Positions 46,301 to 54,869 of a DNA stretch of 64,000 bases are shown here, one piece after another. Below the pieces are notes generated by a model. That model was not told the DNA's origin and did not search any database. It worked only from the letters and a program-made list of their open reading frames with translations. Position 1 is the stretch's first letter, and every line of letters starts with the position of its first letter. The stretch comes from Segetibacter aerophilus (GTDB taxonomy: Bacteria > Bacteroidota > Bacteroidia > Chitinophagales > Chitinophagaceae): positions 22,605 through 86,604 of the forward strand of contig NZ_BJYT01000019.1 of assembly GCF_007991655.1 (NCBI RefSeq), given 5' to 3'. The translations under genes and the position numbers were made by a program.

Positions 46301-46555
46301 GAGCCTTGGATCAACAGGATAATATTATTGCAGCACTTGTATTCACCGGCTATGTGGAGCATCTTCCAATTACAAGATCTTTTGGGAATAAGTGCCCAAT
46401 TAAGAAGAGAAAATCCGCATGAAGAAAGAATAAATATTCCGGCAGATCCAAACCATTATTGGCGTTATAGAATGCACATTCCACTAGAACAATTAATAAA
46501 CGAAACTGAGTTTATATCTGAATTGAATGTTCATGTTGCTAAAAGTGGTAGATAG
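43346..46555 (+). CDS. malQ: 4-alpha-glucanotransferase with Lys/Ala tail and CBM20 domains
   Basis: 1069 residues. Residues about 30-130 form a low-complexity, Lys/Ala/Pro-rich stretch (KKAAKKKVAEEPAKAKKTAP) like histone H1 tails. Two CBM20-type starch-binding domains follow (ITFQIKFQTVIGQALFVSGN near 170, and HIFRAKAPLLSKGHALCMVG near 310). The GH77 catalytic domain begins near 415 with SLRSANGFGVGEFPDLKLM and carries FRIDHILGFFRIW and GEDLGMVP. The enzyme disproportionates maltodextrins. CBM20-CBM20-GH77 is a known plan (DPE2 and Bacteroidota MalQ); the basic tail is the odd part. Confidence 0.94.
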   Translation: MNDISLLDKENFSAQEDASSGEDSVNNSSESKGSAPGKKAAKKKVAEEPAKAKKTAPSKAVIKKTAAKKAIENKVEAAAPQPAKIKKAAPKKSGFKELADSGEQAQKQKKAVNQPRPVNQPVEDNRGKEVIEDRIENLQVEATHAEPQAAAVATNEVPENISNETKSTLQKITFQIKFQTVIGQALFVSGNHPLLGNNNVESAYPLSYLNENYWFGTLEIPEEQPLSHDVQYNYILKNGDGTTTIEWGTDKVISSGVFKAQELLLIDSWNPSSLIENTYYTEPFQEVLLKENFTGVEASVPEKVTHIFRAKAPLLSKGHALCMVGSVAELGEWDVEKPLLLSRKQGDVWHSISLDLSEAVFPFNYKYGVYDTNTETFLEFESGNNRVIYDGASDKLTVVSDGFAAISNNGFKGAGVAIPVFSLRSANGFGVGEFPDLKLMVDWAKQVGLKLVQLLPVNDTTATHTFKDSYPYAAISAFALHPLYLHLPAIVNKENQALLTALEDSRAELNNKTDVDYVEVMRLKWDLIKQVFPSQKELTFKSPDFNDFFAENSHWLVPYAAFSYFREQNKTADFNQWKSNQKFDLEQINELAGAPLEADEQISVYYYVQYHLHLQLNDATNYAHQNGIIVKGDIPIGIYRNSCDAWQQPDLFYMDMQAGAPPDDFAVKGQNWGFPTYNWQRMREDGFSWWKKRFKQMSYYFDAFRIDHILGFFRIWSIPMNAVEGIMGHFVPAVPIHINEFTSRGIQFNYERFCTPFINEAILNHFLAGEVQLAITQFLEPTSAGSYILKPGFETQRKVEAYFASQEDTEQNQNLKQGLFNLISSVILFEAEGSDQQQFHFRIAMFDTLSYQQLDGHSKHHLYELYVNYFFRRQDNHWEKEALMKLPELKRSTNMLICGEDLGMVPACVPGVMKDLAILSLEIQRMPKDPTREFFHPNDAPYLSVVTPSTHDMSTIRGWWEEDRAATQRFFNSQLGQWGTAPYFCEPWINRIILLQHLYSPAMWSIFQLQDLLGISAQLRRENPHEERINIPADPNHYWRYRMHIPLEQLINETEFISELNVHVAKSGR

Positions 46556-46583
46556 TTAGTTGGCAGGAAACATTAAGAGAAGA

Positions 46584-46622
46584 GCCGAAAATTGAGTAGT
46601 TAACAACTAAACAATTTTCGGC
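46584..46622. terminator. Terminator between malQ and CocE-like gene
   Basis: GCCGAAAATTG with its complement, 11 bp, followed by seven T. It is shared by the two convergent genes. Confidence 0.88.
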
Positions 46623-46642
46623 TTTTTTTCATGTGACTAGTT

Positions 46643-48529
46643 CTATTGGTTTAGGACCGGGAGAATTATTTTGCTATTCATAGAACCATTGTGATAAACT
46701 TTGATAGAAGCCTTTTGGAAATCATCTTCCTTCGCGTGGTAGATATCGACGAATTTTTGAGGGTTCCTATCTACTAATGGAAACCACGAGCTTTGGATCT
46801 GCACCATAATTTTATGCCCCGGCTTAAAAGTATGGGCAACATCAGGAAGGGTAAAGTTTACACCGGTTATTTTCTTTGGTACAAACGGTTCAGGTTTCTC
46901 CAGGCTGTTACGAAACTTGCCTCTCATTACTTCTCCGCGCACTAGCATCTGATAACCGTTCATGATGTACATATCCGTATCGCTATATTGAAAATTGTCA
47001 GGAAAAACATCAATAACCTTCACTACAAAATCTGCATCGGTGCTGGTTGTACTGATCATTAAATCGGCGATAACAGGGCCTGCTATTGTTATATCTTTTG
47101 TTAGAACGTCAGAAGTAAAAGTGACCACATCAGGGCGACGACTTGCAAAACGTTGGTCATCCGACATATATTCCCGCGTTCTTTCCTCGTGCACATCTTC
47201 AGTATAGGGTACGGGTGTAGAAGGATCACTCACATATTCAGTGAAAGTGTATTCATCTTTTGGTCTTTGTTGAGTAGCCATTTGAGCAGGCATTTCCCAC
47301 GTTAGCTTTTTATCTTTTGATAAATACAGTTCTTTTTGTGTTACCTCTGCTGGCGGCCATTGCTTCAATTGATGCCATTGATTTTCTCCGGTGAAAAAAA
47401 TACTTGCCTCTGCGATGTTTTCAGCAGTTCCTTTCCCTTTCAGGTAAAAATTGAAAAAGGGCAGTTCAATATTCTTTTGGTACCACTCGCTTGTTTTGCT
47501 ACCAAACTGCACATTACCAAGCCTGCTTCCGTCAGACCTTACCCAGCCTCCATGAAACCACGGCCCCATTACCAACCTGTTATTGGTTGAAGGACTTTTG
47601 GTCTCGATCGCTTTATAAGTGTTCCATGCGCCGAAGCAGTCTTCCGCATCAAACAGACCTCCAACAACAAGTGTAGCAGGCTGTATATTTTCAATAAAAT
47701 TTCTTACGTTTCTTGCTTGCCACCAGCTATCGTAGTTTGAATGATTCATGAGGTCTTTCCAAAAAAGAATACTATCGCCCATGTATCTCTTTGTAAGATT
47801 GCTCAGCGTGGCGTTTCTCAAATAAAATTCATAATTGTCTTTAGTGAAAAAATCTACTCTCCCTGGTGCTACTGTAGTTGGCTTTGGGCGCGGCCGTCCA
47901 AATGACGAGTAAAAAGAAAACGCATCCATCATCATAAAAGCTCCGTTGTGATGAAAGTCATCACCAGCAAACCAGTCTGTTACCGGTGCCTGTGGGCTTA
48001 CTGCTTTTAATGCGGGATGATTGCTAAGCGCAGCCATTGTCGAGTAAAAACCGGGGTACGAAATTCCGAAAACGCCTACATTGCCGTTGTTGCCATGCAG
48101 GTTCTTCACCATCCAATCGATGGCGTCGTAAGTATCACTTGCCTCATCAATTTGTTTACTGCCATTTTTGTCCCGGTTGAATGGACGTACATCCATAAAT
48201 GTTCCTTCACTCATCCAACGGCCCCTCACGTCCTGGATAACCATGATGTATTTTTCTTTGATATACTCTTTGTAGAATGTTTGCCAAAAAGGCCTGAATT
48301 GGTTCGAACCATAAGGCGCACAACTATACGGAGTTCTTGTGAAGAGGATCGGGTGCTTTTCAACAGTGTCTTTGGGTATGTAGATAGAAGTAAAAAGTCT
48401 TACTCCATCCCGCATTGGAATGTATTGCTCTATTTTGTTGTAGTTCTGTTTCATCCAAATACTGTCAGCGTTTTGGCTAAAAGTTGAAACAGGCACAATA
48501 AACAGAAGGAGGTAAATGATTAATTTCAT
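46643..48529 (-). CDS. CocE/NonD family hydrolase (X-Pro dipeptidyl-peptidase-like)
   Basis: 628 residues. A signal peptide (MKLIIYLLLFIVPVSTFSQ) exports it. The alpha/beta hydrolase part has VIQDVRGRWMSEG, the nucleophile in FGISYPGFYSTMAAL and a His in WFHGGWVRSD. The C-terminal galactose-binding-like jelly-roll (TFTSDVLTKDITIAGPVIAD) is typical of CocE/S15 enzymes. Such enzymes cut esters, beta-lactam side chains or X-Pro peptides; the substrate is not clear. The N-terminal YIPMRDGVRLFTSIYIPKD is diagnostic. Confidence 0.92.
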   Translation of the reverse strand: MKLIIYLLLFIVPVSTFSQNADSIWMKQNYNKIEQYIPMRDGVRLFTSIYIPKDTVEKHPILFTRTPYSCAPYGSNQFRPFWQTFYKEYIKEKYIMVIQDVRGRWMSEGTFMDVRPFNRDKNGSKQIDEASDTYDAIDWMVKNLHGNNGNVGVFGISYPGFYSTMAALSNHPALKAVSPQAPVTDWFAGDDFHHNGAFMMMDAFSFYSSFGRPRPKPTTVAPGRVDFFTKDNYEFYLRNATLSNLTKRYMGDSILFWKDLMNHSNYDSWWQARNVRNFIENIQPATLVVGGLFDAEDCFGAWNTYKAIETKSPSTNNRLVMGPWFHGGWVRSDGSRLGNVQFGSKTSEWYQKNIELPFFNFYLKGKGTAENIAEASIFFTGENQWHQLKQWPPAEVTQKELYLSKDKKLTWEMPAQMATQQRPKDEYTFTEYVSDPSTPVPYTEDVHEERTREYMSDDQRFASRRPDVVTFTSDVLTKDITIAGPVIADLMISTTSTDADFVVKVIDVFPDNFQYSDTDMYIMNGYQMLVRGEVMRGKFRNSLEKPEPFVPKKITGVNFTLPDVAHTFKPGHKIMVQIQSSWFPLVDRNPQKFVDIYHAKEDDFQKASIKVYHNGSMNSKIILPVLNQ

Positions 48530-48648
48530 AAATAATTTTTATTGGTAGAAGGAGTTAGTTTGAATGTTTTAGCGCCCAGCGGAAAACAGTATTCAAAACA
48601 TTGAAAGGCTTACTTTGAAACATTTGACAGGTAAATCCAGTTAAAACA

Positions 48649-48681
48649 AAAATCCCCAAAGTTTTTGCTATTGGGGATTTT
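48649..48681. terminator. Terminator after pyk
   Basis: AAAATCCCCAA pairs with TTGGGGATTTT around an 11-base loop, 19 bases past the pyk stop on the minus strand. Confidence 0.85.
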
Positions 48682-48699
48682 CAAAAGTTTGCTTATCAA

Positions 48700-50184
48700 T
48701 TATTCAACTTTTGTAAGCTTCAGAATATTCGTTGGTAAGTGAAGTTGAACAGGCGTGCTTCCGGTATTGACTACAGTATCTCCGGATTTAATGTGGCCTT
48801 TATCTTTTAGGATGTTTATCTGGTCTTCGATGATTGAATCCAAGCTTTCTTCTTCAGTGTAGTAAAATGCCCTTACACCCCAGCTTAAACTTAATTGATT
48901 GATTAACGATTTTTCTTTCGAAAAGATAAAAAGAGGCGATTTTGGTCGATAGCTACTAAGTACAAATCCGGTGTAACCGCTTTTAGTCATTCCTATAACT
49001 GCATCGGCGTTTACATCGCGTGCTATTTTACAAGCGTTGTAACAGATGGCGTCGCTTAAGAATGAAGGCGAATGTCCTTGGGGCTTCAAGTCTTCCTCAC
49101 GATTATAACGATATTCTTTTTCTACTTCTGCGATGATCTTTACCATAGTTTGTACCACTAACGCAGGATGCTGACCTGTAGCAGTTTCACCACTTAACAT
49201 TACAGCATCTGTGCCTTCCAATACAGCGTTTGCTACGTCTGTAATCTCACTTCTGTTTGGCTTCACCCTGTCGATCATGCTTTCCATCATCTGGGTAGCT
49301 ACGATAACTGGTTTTGCCCTATGTAAGCATTTCCTGATGATACTTTTTTGGATCATCGGAACCTTTTCAACCGGCATCTCAACTCCCAAATCCCCACGTG
49401 CGACCATTATAGCATCGCTGGCATTAATAATATCACGAATGTTAGCAACGGCCTCAGGTTTTTCAATTTTAGCGATGATTTTAGACTTGCTTTCTTTTGC
49501 ATTTAATTTGTCGCGAAGAATACTAATGTCATTTACGCTTCTTACAAAAGACAATGCAACCCAGTCTAGCTCCTGCTCTATAATAAAATCAAGGTCTTCT
49601 AAATCTTTGTCGGTTAATGCAGGCAGAGAGATTTTTGTATCAGGAAGATTGATACCTTTTTTAGAAGATAGTACACCTCCCAATGTTACCTCAACTTTTA
49701 CGTCTCCGTTCGATAAAATGTCGGCAACCCTTACTTCAAGTTTGCCATCATCAATCAAAATAATATTTCCGATTTTTACATCTCCTGCAAGATTCGGATA
49801 TGAGACATATATTCTTTCTAAGGTTCCTACGCATTTTTCATTTGTAAAAGTCAGGATATCTCCAGCCTCCACTTTCAACGCATTATTCGCTATTTCACCC
49901 ACTCTTAACTTAGGACCCTGCAAATCGCCAAGGATCGAAATATTAAGACACTCCGCTTCATTTAAGTTTCTAATATGTTGAATAATCTGCGCTTTGTCCT
50001 CATGGCTGCCATGAGAAAAGTTCAGCCTAAAAACGTTTACACCTGCATGTACAAGTTCAAGTAGTTTGTCGTAAGTATCACAAGCAGGTCCTACAGTCGC
50101 TACAATTTTAGTTCTGTGGGTCATTTTTTCCATTAAAGCACGGCTTTCCATTTGCTTACAGCTTGTTTCAGTTTCTTGTAACAT
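48700..50184 (-). CDS. pyk: Pyruvate kinase
   Basis: 494 residues in the longest frame; a start at MTHRTKIVATVGPA (50124) would give 474, closer to the family norm. Motifs: TKIVATVGPA, VNVFRLNFSHGSHEDK, GDLQGPKLRVG, ARGDLGVEMP, VIVATQMMESMI and SGETATGQHP. It makes ATP and pyruvate from phosphoenolpyruvate in the last step of glycolysis. It lies 76 bases downstream of pfkA on the same strand, so the two glycolytic genes probably form an operon. Confidence 0.97.
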   Translation of the reverse strand: MLQETETSCKQMESRALMEKMTHRTKIVATVGPACDTYDKLLELVHAGVNVFRLNFSHGSHEDKAQIIQHIRNLNEAECLNISILGDLQGPKLRVGEIANNALKVEAGDILTFTNEKCVGTLERIYVSYPNLAGDVKIGNIILIDDGKLEVRVADILSNGDVKVEVTLGGVLSSKKGINLPDTKISLPALTDKDLEDLDFIIEQELDWVALSFVRSVNDISILRDKLNAKESKSKIIAKIEKPEAVANIRDIINASDAIMVARGDLGVEMPVEKVPMIQKSIIRKCLHRAKPVIVATQMMESMIDRVKPNRSEITDVANAVLEGTDAVMLSGETATGQHPALVVQTMVKIIAEVEKEYRYNREEDLKPQGHSPSFLSDAICYNACKIARDVNADAVIGMTKSGYTGFVLSSYRPKSPLFIFSKEKSLINQLSLSWGVRAFYYTEEESLDSIIEDQINILKDKGHIKSGDTVVNTGSTPVQLHLPTNILKLTKVE

Positions 50185-50259
50185 ATTCTGGGTATTGTGT
50201 TAAGGATGTTAATTATTTATGGCAGCAATTTTTAAGGAACAAGAATTGTTCCCTCATCA

Positions 50260-51243
50260 TTAGCTGGCTAAGATTTTTACGATTTTGAGCCACTGGTTAC
50301 TTAATTTTTGTTTTGCTTTTATAGCATGATCAAGCGGAGTATAATGGAGCTTATTATTTACTATTCCCACCATTACGTTATACCGGCCCTGCATTAGGCT
50401 TTCGACTGCATGATAGCCCATGCGGCTGGCAATGAGCCTGTCGAGACATGTAGGTGCTCCTCCACGTTGAATGTGTCCAAGAATACACACCCGGGTATCG
50501 ATATTTGGCAAACGCTTTTTCACAATACGGGCTATTTCATTTCCACCTCCAAATTCATCCCCCTCAGCCACGACAACCAGGTTAACCAGTTTTCTTCTTT
50601 TTTCTTTTTCGCCAAGAGACGCAATTAGCTCGTCAATGTTTGTTTTAGTTTCTGGGATGAGTATGTTTTCTGCACCTGTTGCTATACCGCTGTGTAGTGC
50701 GATATAGCCTGCGTCACGACCCATTACTTCTACTACAAACAAACGGTCATGTGCATCAGCGGTATCTCTTATTTTATCTATTGCCTCTACAGCCGTATTT
50801 ACCGCGGTATCAAAGCCGATGGTAAAGTCAGTACCTGCAATATCTTTATCAATTGTTCCGGGTAAACCTATACAAGGGATATCGAATTCGTTGCTAAATT
50901 TTTGTGCTCCTTTAAAGCTGCCATCCCCTCCTATAACAACTAAGGCATCAATGCCTCTTTTCTTTAAATTTTCGTAAGCTTTAGCACGACCCGCTGGTTC
51001 TCTAAATTCATCGCTACGTGCACATTTTAATATCGTACCGCCGCGTTGAATAATATTAGCGACACTTCTGCTTTCCATTCTAAAAATATCATCATCAATC
51101 ATCCCGCTATACCCTCTCATCACCCCATATACTTCCAGTTCGTGATATATACCCGTTCTAACCACCGCCCTTATTGCTGCGTTCATTCCGGGGCTGTCTC
51201 CTCCCGATGTAAGAACACCTATTTTTGTAACTTTTGTCGCCAT
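50260..51243 (-). CDS. pfkA: ATP-dependent 6-phosphofructokinase
   Basis: 327 residues. Seen motifs: GVLTSGGDSPGMNAAIRAV for the first phosphate loop, GGDGSFKGAQKF, PGTIDKDIAGTDFTIGFDTA with catalytic Asp, EVMGRDAGYIAL and LGHIQRGGAP. The GGDGS loop marks the ATP-dependent type. It phosphorylates fructose-6-phosphate in glycolysis. The upstream 379 bases hold no gene; on the minus strand TAATTTCG at 51316-51323 could be its -7 box. Confidence 0.97.
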   Translation of the reverse strand: MATKVTKIGVLTSGGDSPGMNAAIRAVVRTGIYHELEVYGVMRGYSGMIDDDIFRMESRSVANIIQRGGTILKCARSDEFREPAGRAKAYENLKKRGIDALVVIGGDGSFKGAQKFSNEFDIPCIGLPGTIDKDIAGTDFTIGFDTAVNTAVEAIDKIRDTADAHDRLFVVEVMGRDAGYIALHSGIATGAENILIPETKTNIDELIASLGEKEKRRKLVNLVVVAEGDEFGGGNEIARIVKKRLPNIDTRVCILGHIQRGGAPTCLDRLIASRMGYHAVESLMQGRYNVMVGIVNNKLHYTPLDHAIKAKQKLSNQWLKIVKILAS

Positions 51244-51599
51244 GATAAGCTATAGGTTCTTTTAATTTTCTTATAAGCAGTATGAAAAAAAAGACGTGTT
51301 TTTACACACGAAGCGCGAAATTAAGCAATTACAACTAAACGAGAACTTTGGCGGTCTTTTGTAGGTCGAATTGTAACATTTATCACGAACGGAATTGGAT
51401 CTGTTCTAGAGTTATTAAGGAAGGCTTTAATTGTTTTCCAAAGGTTTTTAGCTCTTTGGACTAGGCAGTTCGGAAAAAAAATTACGGCAGATCTTTCATC
51501 ATTTGCACCATCAAGCAGCATGACTTAAAGCTGTCTCATGTGGAAGTACTTCGTTTCGCCCGAACTTAGAGAGAACAATTAATCGTCTTACTTTAAGAG

Positions 51600-51607
51600 T
51601 ATTTTTG
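51600..51607 (+). promoter_or_regulatory. Putative -7 box before RmlD-like gene
   Basis: TATTTTTG, 15 bases before ATG 51623. No clear -33 element. Confidence 0.4.
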
Positions 51608-51622
51608 GCTGATTTTGTAAAT

Positions 51623-52531
51623 ATGAAAAAAGTATTGATCACCGGGGCTAATGGTTTTCTAGGACAGCACCTGACAAGGTTTTTAAATAACGGCGAGTTT
51701 AATGTAGTAGCTAGCGGCAAAGGGCCTTGCCGAATTCACGACTTTAATCACTCGCACTATGAAGAAGTAGACCTCTGTGATAAAACATCAGTTGACCAAA
51801 TGTTACTAAAACATTCTTTTGATGTAATTATCCACAACGCGGCTTTAAGTAAGCCTGACGAGTGCGAAAACGACAAAAAGTATTGCCTTGATGTAAATGT
51901 ACAAGCAACCAAACACCTGCTTAATGCAGCGGGCGTTCACTTCATTTATATATCTACTGATTTCATTTTTGGAGAAAACGGTCCTCATGCTGAAGATGCT
52001 GAAACAGGGCCGCTAAATTTTTACGGAGAAAGTAAATTAATTGCCGAAAGATTGGTAATTGAAAGCGGAAAGAAATTTACCATTGTACGACCTGTATTTA
52101 TTTACGGGGCAGCGGAAGCTGGAATGAGGCCATCATTTTTGCATTGGGTGAAAGCAAACCTTCAACAGCAAAAGCGGATCAAAGTAGTCGGAGACCAAAA
52201 GCGGACACCTACCTATGCAGAAGACATTTGCAAAGGGATAGCAACAATCATTGACAAAGAGGCCACAGGGGTTTTTAATCTTGCTGGAAAAGATATTTTG
52301 TCTCCGTACGAAATGGCAATAAAAACAGCTAAAGTCTTACAATTAGATTTATCACTAATAGAGGAGGTAACTGCTGAAACATTTCCGGAGCCGGTTAGAA
52401 GAGCAAAAAGGTCTGGGTTAAAAACAGAAAAGGCACAACGCGAGTTGGGCTATTCGCCTGTAAGCTTTGAAGAAGGAGTGAGGCTTACTTTTGGTATCAG
52501 CGATGAAAATGATCACAAATCGATGGCGTAG
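51623..52531 (+). CDS. NAD(P)-dependent RmlD/epimerase-type SDR
   Basis: 302 residues from ATG 51623 (MKKVLITGANGFLGQHLTRF); an upstream TTG is not needed. The extended-SDR glycine motif TGANGFLGQ is at the N-terminus, Ser/Thr in YISTDFIFGE, and the catalytic Tyr and Lys in YGESKLIAERL. These match dTDP-4-dehydrorhamnose reductase (RmlD)-like proteins, yet no rhamnose genes are near. It reduces or epimerises a nucleotide-sugar or related substrate. The small acidic gene follows 30 bases later. Confidence 0.88.
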   Translation: MKKVLITGANGFLGQHLTRFLNNGEFNVVASGKGPCRIHDFNHSHYEEVDLCDKTSVDQMLLKHSFDVIIHNAALSKPDECENDKKYCLDVNVQATKHLLNAAGVHFIYISTDFIFGENGPHAEDAETGPLNFYGESKLIAERLVIESGKKFTIVRPVFIYGAAEAGMRPSFLHWVKANLQQQKRIKVVGDQKRTPTYAEDICKGIATIIDKEATGVFNLAGKDILSPYEMAIKTAKVLQLDLSLIEEVTAETFPEPVRRAKRSGLKTEKAQRELGYSPVSFEEGVRLTFGISDENDHKSMA

Positions 52532-52561
52532 AAATTGCGATTGAACACAAAAAAGATCTAT

Positions 52562-52747
52562 ATGGATAAGGATAAAAACAAAGGTTTAGCAGATAACCAG
52601 GATGGCGAGTTCATCTTAAACGAAAGCGGTACTTCGGTTTCAATTGATACTGAAGATAATTTTTTTGAGGAAGATAGTACTGACGAAGATCCTGGTGAAA
52701 CAGACGAAAAAAGCAGTGAACAAAAAGACACGGATACAAATAAGTAA
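52562..52747 (+). CDS. Small acidic hypothetical protein
   Basis: 61 residues from ATG 52562 (MDKDKNKGLADNQDGEFILN). Nearly half the residues are Asp, Glu, Lys or Thr, with an acidic run (FFEEDSTDEDPGETDEKSSE), so the chain is likely disordered. It follows the RmlD-like gene by 30 bases and may be cotranscribed. No family recognised. The low complexity keeps confidence moderate. Confidence 0.55.
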   Translation: MDKDKNKGLADNQDGEFILNESGTSVSIDTEDNFFEEDSTDEDPGETDEKSSEQKDTDTNK

Positions 52748-52791
52748 AGGGATTAATCGATGTAAGACAGCTGTTGATGAAAGTTGCTAAG

Positions 52792-52811
52792 CTACAAGAG
52801 TGCGACGCAAC
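52792..52811 (+). repeat. Dispersed intergenic repeat, B-type, copy 13
   Basis: CTACAAGAGTGCGACGCAAC (first base changed) followed by GAAAGTTT. It lies between convergent genes, before arginase. Confidence 0.85.
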
Positions 52812-52860
52812 GAAAGTTTAATCTGGCTTAATTGCTGGAACAGAAATGTTCCTGTTTCTC

Positions 52861-53808
52861 TTAATTCATCATCAAAACATTCACACTTCGCTGTAAGATA
52901 TTAAAGGCAATTTCTGCCATCAGATTTTCCTTGTCTAAGGTTGGATTTACCTCGGTGATTTCGAAGCAGCAGATTTTGCGGTTTTGCATAAACTTGCTTA
53001 TAAGATCCTCAACCTCTCTTTCGCGCAGGCCATTGCTAACCGGTGTCCCGGTTCCTTTCGAGATTGAGGAGTCAAGGCTGTCGACGTCAAAGCTGATGTA
53101 TATATCGGTGCAATCACTTAAATATCGAATGACAGATCGTACAATATTTTCCGGTCCTTTACGACGCACCTCGGCGGTTGTGATCACCTTCATTCCATGT
53201 TTTTCTATCAGCGACTTTTCTTCACGCTCAAAGTCGCGCAACGAGATAAACACAATGTCTTCTCCCAGAATTTTTGGCGAAATACCACCGAGGTTCTGAA
53301 GGTGTCGCCAATACTTTTCTGTTTCCTTATCCAGCTCATGAACACTTTTTTCAATGTTATCCTCAGCCAATGCTGTCGCCAGCGCCATCCCATGCATGTT
53401 GCCCGACGGAGTAGTATAAGGGGTGTGTAAATCGGCGTGTGCATCTATCCATATCACACCAATTCTTGCTGCAGGTTTTGCCATCTTTATTCCTGCAATG
53501 GTTGCACCCGACGTGCTATGGTCGCCACTAAGCACTACCGGAAAAAAACTATTCTTAATGGTGTTGAAGACAGATTTGCTCACCCGCTCATACATGGTGC
53601 ATATTCCCCGGACGCGCTTTGCATAAGGCGAGGAAATTGGTTCGAATAGAATATTGTTTTCCGTCTGAATTTTTTCCGAGGGGAAGTGCACAAAAAAGTT
53701 GCTCATAAAATCAAGTGCAGCAATTTTGATAGCATCAACTCCGAGGCTGGCGCCACGAGTGCCGGCACCGATTTCAGAAGGAACTTCTATTAACTTAATA
53801 TTCTTCAT
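52861..53808 (-). CDS. rocF: Arginase-family ureohydrolase
   Basis: 315 residues. The di-manganese site is complete: His in SGDHSTSG, then IDAHADLHTP with two Asp and one His, and SFDVDSLDSS near the C-terminus. The opening LIEVPSEIGAGTRGASLG is common in Bacteroidota arginases. It splits arginine to ornithine and urea; agmatinase or formiminoglutamase are less likely because the arginase-type STSGAT and PSGNMHGMALAT features are present. With pruA nearby it fits arginine and proline breakdown. Confidence 0.9.
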   Translation of the reverse strand: MKNIKLIEVPSEIGAGTRGASLGVDAIKIAALDFMSNFFVHFPSEKIQTENNILFEPISSPYAKRVRGICTMYERVSKSVFNTIKNSFFPVVLSGDHSTSGATIAGIKMAKPAARIGVIWIDAHADLHTPYTTPSGNMHGMALATALAEDNIEKSVHELDKETEKYWRHLQNLGGISPKILGEDIVFISLRDFEREEKSLIEKHGMKVITTAEVRRKGPENIVRSVIRYLSDCTDIYISFDVDSLDSSISKGTGTPVSNGLREREVEDLISKFMQNRKICCFEITEVNPTLDKENLMAEIAFNILQRSVNVLMMN

Positions 53809-54007
53809 ACAGATCTTTAGAGTAAATGAGTAGAGAGAGAGATCATGGTAAAGAATAAGACGCTACTCAGGTATGTAATAGTTGACGGGAAGCAATAAGC
53901 TGGCAAAAGAAACGGCCTTAATATGAAGGGGAATTGAAAGCATAATTTGAATAAAGTTACTGTTTTCGTTTAAGGGTTGGAACGGGCCGGAAACGCTCTT
54001 TAGCCTT

Positions 54008-54664
54008 CTAAATGGTGCTGGCAAAATAAATTGTAAAGCAAAGGATGATTGCCAGCAAAACGGCTACAAGAACTTTGTACCTGCTCCAGACAGTTTGCAT
54101 TCTTACTTCACGGGAAAAATTATAAATTTTCCGGTACGTCTGGTTGTCGGTACCGGCTATAGATGTTAGCTGAAAACAAATTCTCTCTACATGCGGAAAG
54201 GGCAGGAACCGGGAGCAATACATGATTTCCTCAATTATCCTTTTATTCAATTTCGGATCATTATTTCGCTGAAGTATTGTTATGTTGTGGCGCGAAAGAA
54301 TATGTTCTATTTGCTGAAATAGGGCGGTCTTATTCATTCTGTCCGGATCAAGTACAGCAATCTTTTTTCTAAAATCAATCGTTTGGTTCAGGATGGTTTG
54401 TGGAGTTGTATGCGTCTCTGTCTTCTTTTTTTCGGGTTGAGAATACTGATTTCGACTCCTGTTGTATTCGTCGCGTTGCCTTACATCCGAGAGCACTTTG
54501 TACGCTTCTGTAATGTCCTTAAACTTGGCCTCAAACAATTGATTACCGAAATTCTTATCGGGGTGATATTGCAGTGCAAGTCTTCGATAAGATTTCTTAA
54601 TGTCTGCATGAGTAGCAGTTGGGCTAACCTCTAAAATTTTGTAGTAGTCCTTCAAATATGCCAT
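54008..54664 (-). CDS. J-domain protein with C-terminal membrane anchor
   Basis: 218 residues. The N-terminal J domain has YYKILEVSPTATHADIKKSY and the HPD tripeptide in YHPDKNFGNQ near residue 33, needed to stimulate Hsp70 (DnaK). A polar middle region follows, and a final hydrophobic helix (YKVLVAVLLAIILCFTIYFA) anchors it in the membrane, so it would recruit DnaK there. There are no zinc-finger or C-terminal substrate domains, unlike DnaJ. The gene is monocistronic. Confidence 0.9.
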   Translation of the reverse strand: MAYLKDYYKILEVSPTATHADIKKSYRRLALQYHPDKNFGNQLFEAKFKDITEAYKVLSDVRQRDEYNRSRNQYSQPEKKKTETHTTPQTILNQTIDFRKKIAVLDPDRMNKTALFQQIEHILSRHNITILQRNNDPKLNKRIIEEIMYCSRFLPFPHVERICFQLTSIAGTDNQTYRKIYNFSREVRMQTVWSRYKVLVAVLLAIILCFTIYFASTI

Positions 54665-54869
54665 AACCCAACAGCCTCTTCAGCCTAACTTATTTTTTAT
54701 AAAAATAGAAATAGTGTGGTGAAAAAACATTTCTATGCTAAAAAAGTTAAAACTGTGCCGAATCATAAATGCCTTTTTATGCAGACCTCATAGCCTGTTG
54801 AAATTTTAATATGTATCAAAATTGCTCGGTTCAAATTAAAGTTTAGAGGATAGTAATACTTTTGAAATA

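Noticed and set aside
51321..51523. Frames of about 65 codons on both strands in the gap before the RmlD-like gene
   Set aside because: The plus-strand frame has no usable start codon and neither product resembles a known protein.
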